A stretch of DNA of 64,000 nt from Puia sp963703355 (GTDB lineage Bacteria > Bacteroidota > Bacteroidia > Chitinophagales > Chitinophagaceae): positions 2,542,001 through 2,606,000 of the forward strand of contig OY969813.1 of the NCBI GenBank assembly GCA_963703355.1, read 5' to 3'. Both the position numbers and the translations under genes were made by a program. Positions 63,889 to 64,000 of the stretch are shown piece by piece. Each line of letters starts with the position of its first letter. Within the stretch, counting starts at the first letter, position 1. The notes under the pieces are model-generated. The model saw only the letters and a list, made by a program, of their open reading frames with translations. It was not told the DNA's origin and did not search any database.

Positions 63889-64000
63889 CTATATTTTGAT
63901 CTTCGTATAGGCATAATAATGGCTTTCATGTTTGGTAGTACCGGGGTTGTAGATGTTGTGTTCGACACTTACAATCGTTGCCTGGGTTAACAATCCGCTC
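63889..64000 (-). CDS. C-terminal fragment of an unknown gene at the right edge
   Basis: The minus-strand frame is open from the window edge to a TAG and gives 36 residues, SGLLTQATIVSVEHNIYNPG followed by TTKHESHYYAYTKIKI. The beta-strand-like pattern looks coding; no family can be named from this piece. It converges with the DUF3127 gene. Confidence 0.45.
   Translation of the reverse strand, partial: SGLLTQATIVSVEHNIYNPGTTKHESHYYAYTKIKI

Overview
The window looks like chromosomal DNA of a Bacteroidota bacterium, probably a member of the Chitinophagaceae or a close relative. This rests on the gene content: orphan FtsX/MacB-type permeases, a PorT-like barrel, a LytTR regulator, DUF3127, FucP-type sugar transport, ThuA/sorbosone-dehydrogenase fusion proteins, histidine kinases with the GIAHEIQNPLNFVNNF box, and a TAnnTTTG-type promoter. 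I cannot name a genus. I saw no rRNA, tRNA, CRISPR array, insertion sequence, prophage or plasmid function.

Layout. 1-8.8 kb: the end of an SDR gene; a secreted multidomain sugar-dehydrogenase/cytochrome fusion with a TIM-barrel isomerase; a VOC protein; an NHL beta-propeller; a GH63-type glucosidase. 8.8-17 kb: an FtsX-type permease, a copper amine oxidase, a LytTR regulator plus TPR histidine kinase, then a stretch of apparent gene debris. 17-33 kb: HD/SDR/DUF1569 operon, FucP-like transporter, tam, two more histidine kinases (one with four tandem sensor modules), a large AsmA protein and an M1 peptidase. 33.7-40.4 kb: a tight seven-gene sugar-oxidation operon. 40.7-43.8 kb: stand-alone lpxC, RNB ribonuclease, CMD-family protein. 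43.8-50 kb: a second FtsX-type permease, small stress or regulatory genes, an XRE pair and an ArsR/AHSA1 pair with clear operators. 50-55.6 kb: imuA-imuB-dnaE2 translesion cassette. 55.6-64 kb: PorT-like protein, metallo-beta-lactamase-fold hydrolase, metallophosphoesterase, heterodimeric ABC exporter, TPR protein, a repeat-rich intergenic region, DUF3127 and the end of an unknown gene.

The most coherent system is the 33.7-40.4 kb operon: a DUF1080 (3-keto-disaccharide hydrolase family) protein, a GMC flavoprotein with a Cys cluster, a gluconate-2-dehydrogenase-subunit-3-like partner, an OMPDC/hexulose-phosphate-synthase-family protein, a zinc-type alcohol dehydrogenase without its structural-zinc cysteines, an SDR and a xylose-isomerase-like protein. 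My reading, an inference, is oxidation of a glycoside at C3, cleavage of the keto-glycoside, and processing of the keto-sugar or polyol. The ThuA/cytochrome c fusion and its isomerase at the left end may belong to related sugar metabolism.

The most curious non-coding signal is an 11-bp repeat family with core AAGTCCRT. It appears as a perfect 48-bp palindrome at 33359-33406 and as five exact tandem units at 62920-62974, where one unit also forms a terminator-like hairpin. Other well supported regulatory sites are the ArsR promoter with two flanking palindromes (49887-49936), the XRE operators (47855-47894), an inverted repeat before imuA (50024-50046) and a long hairpin between the sugar operon and lpxC (40498-40551).
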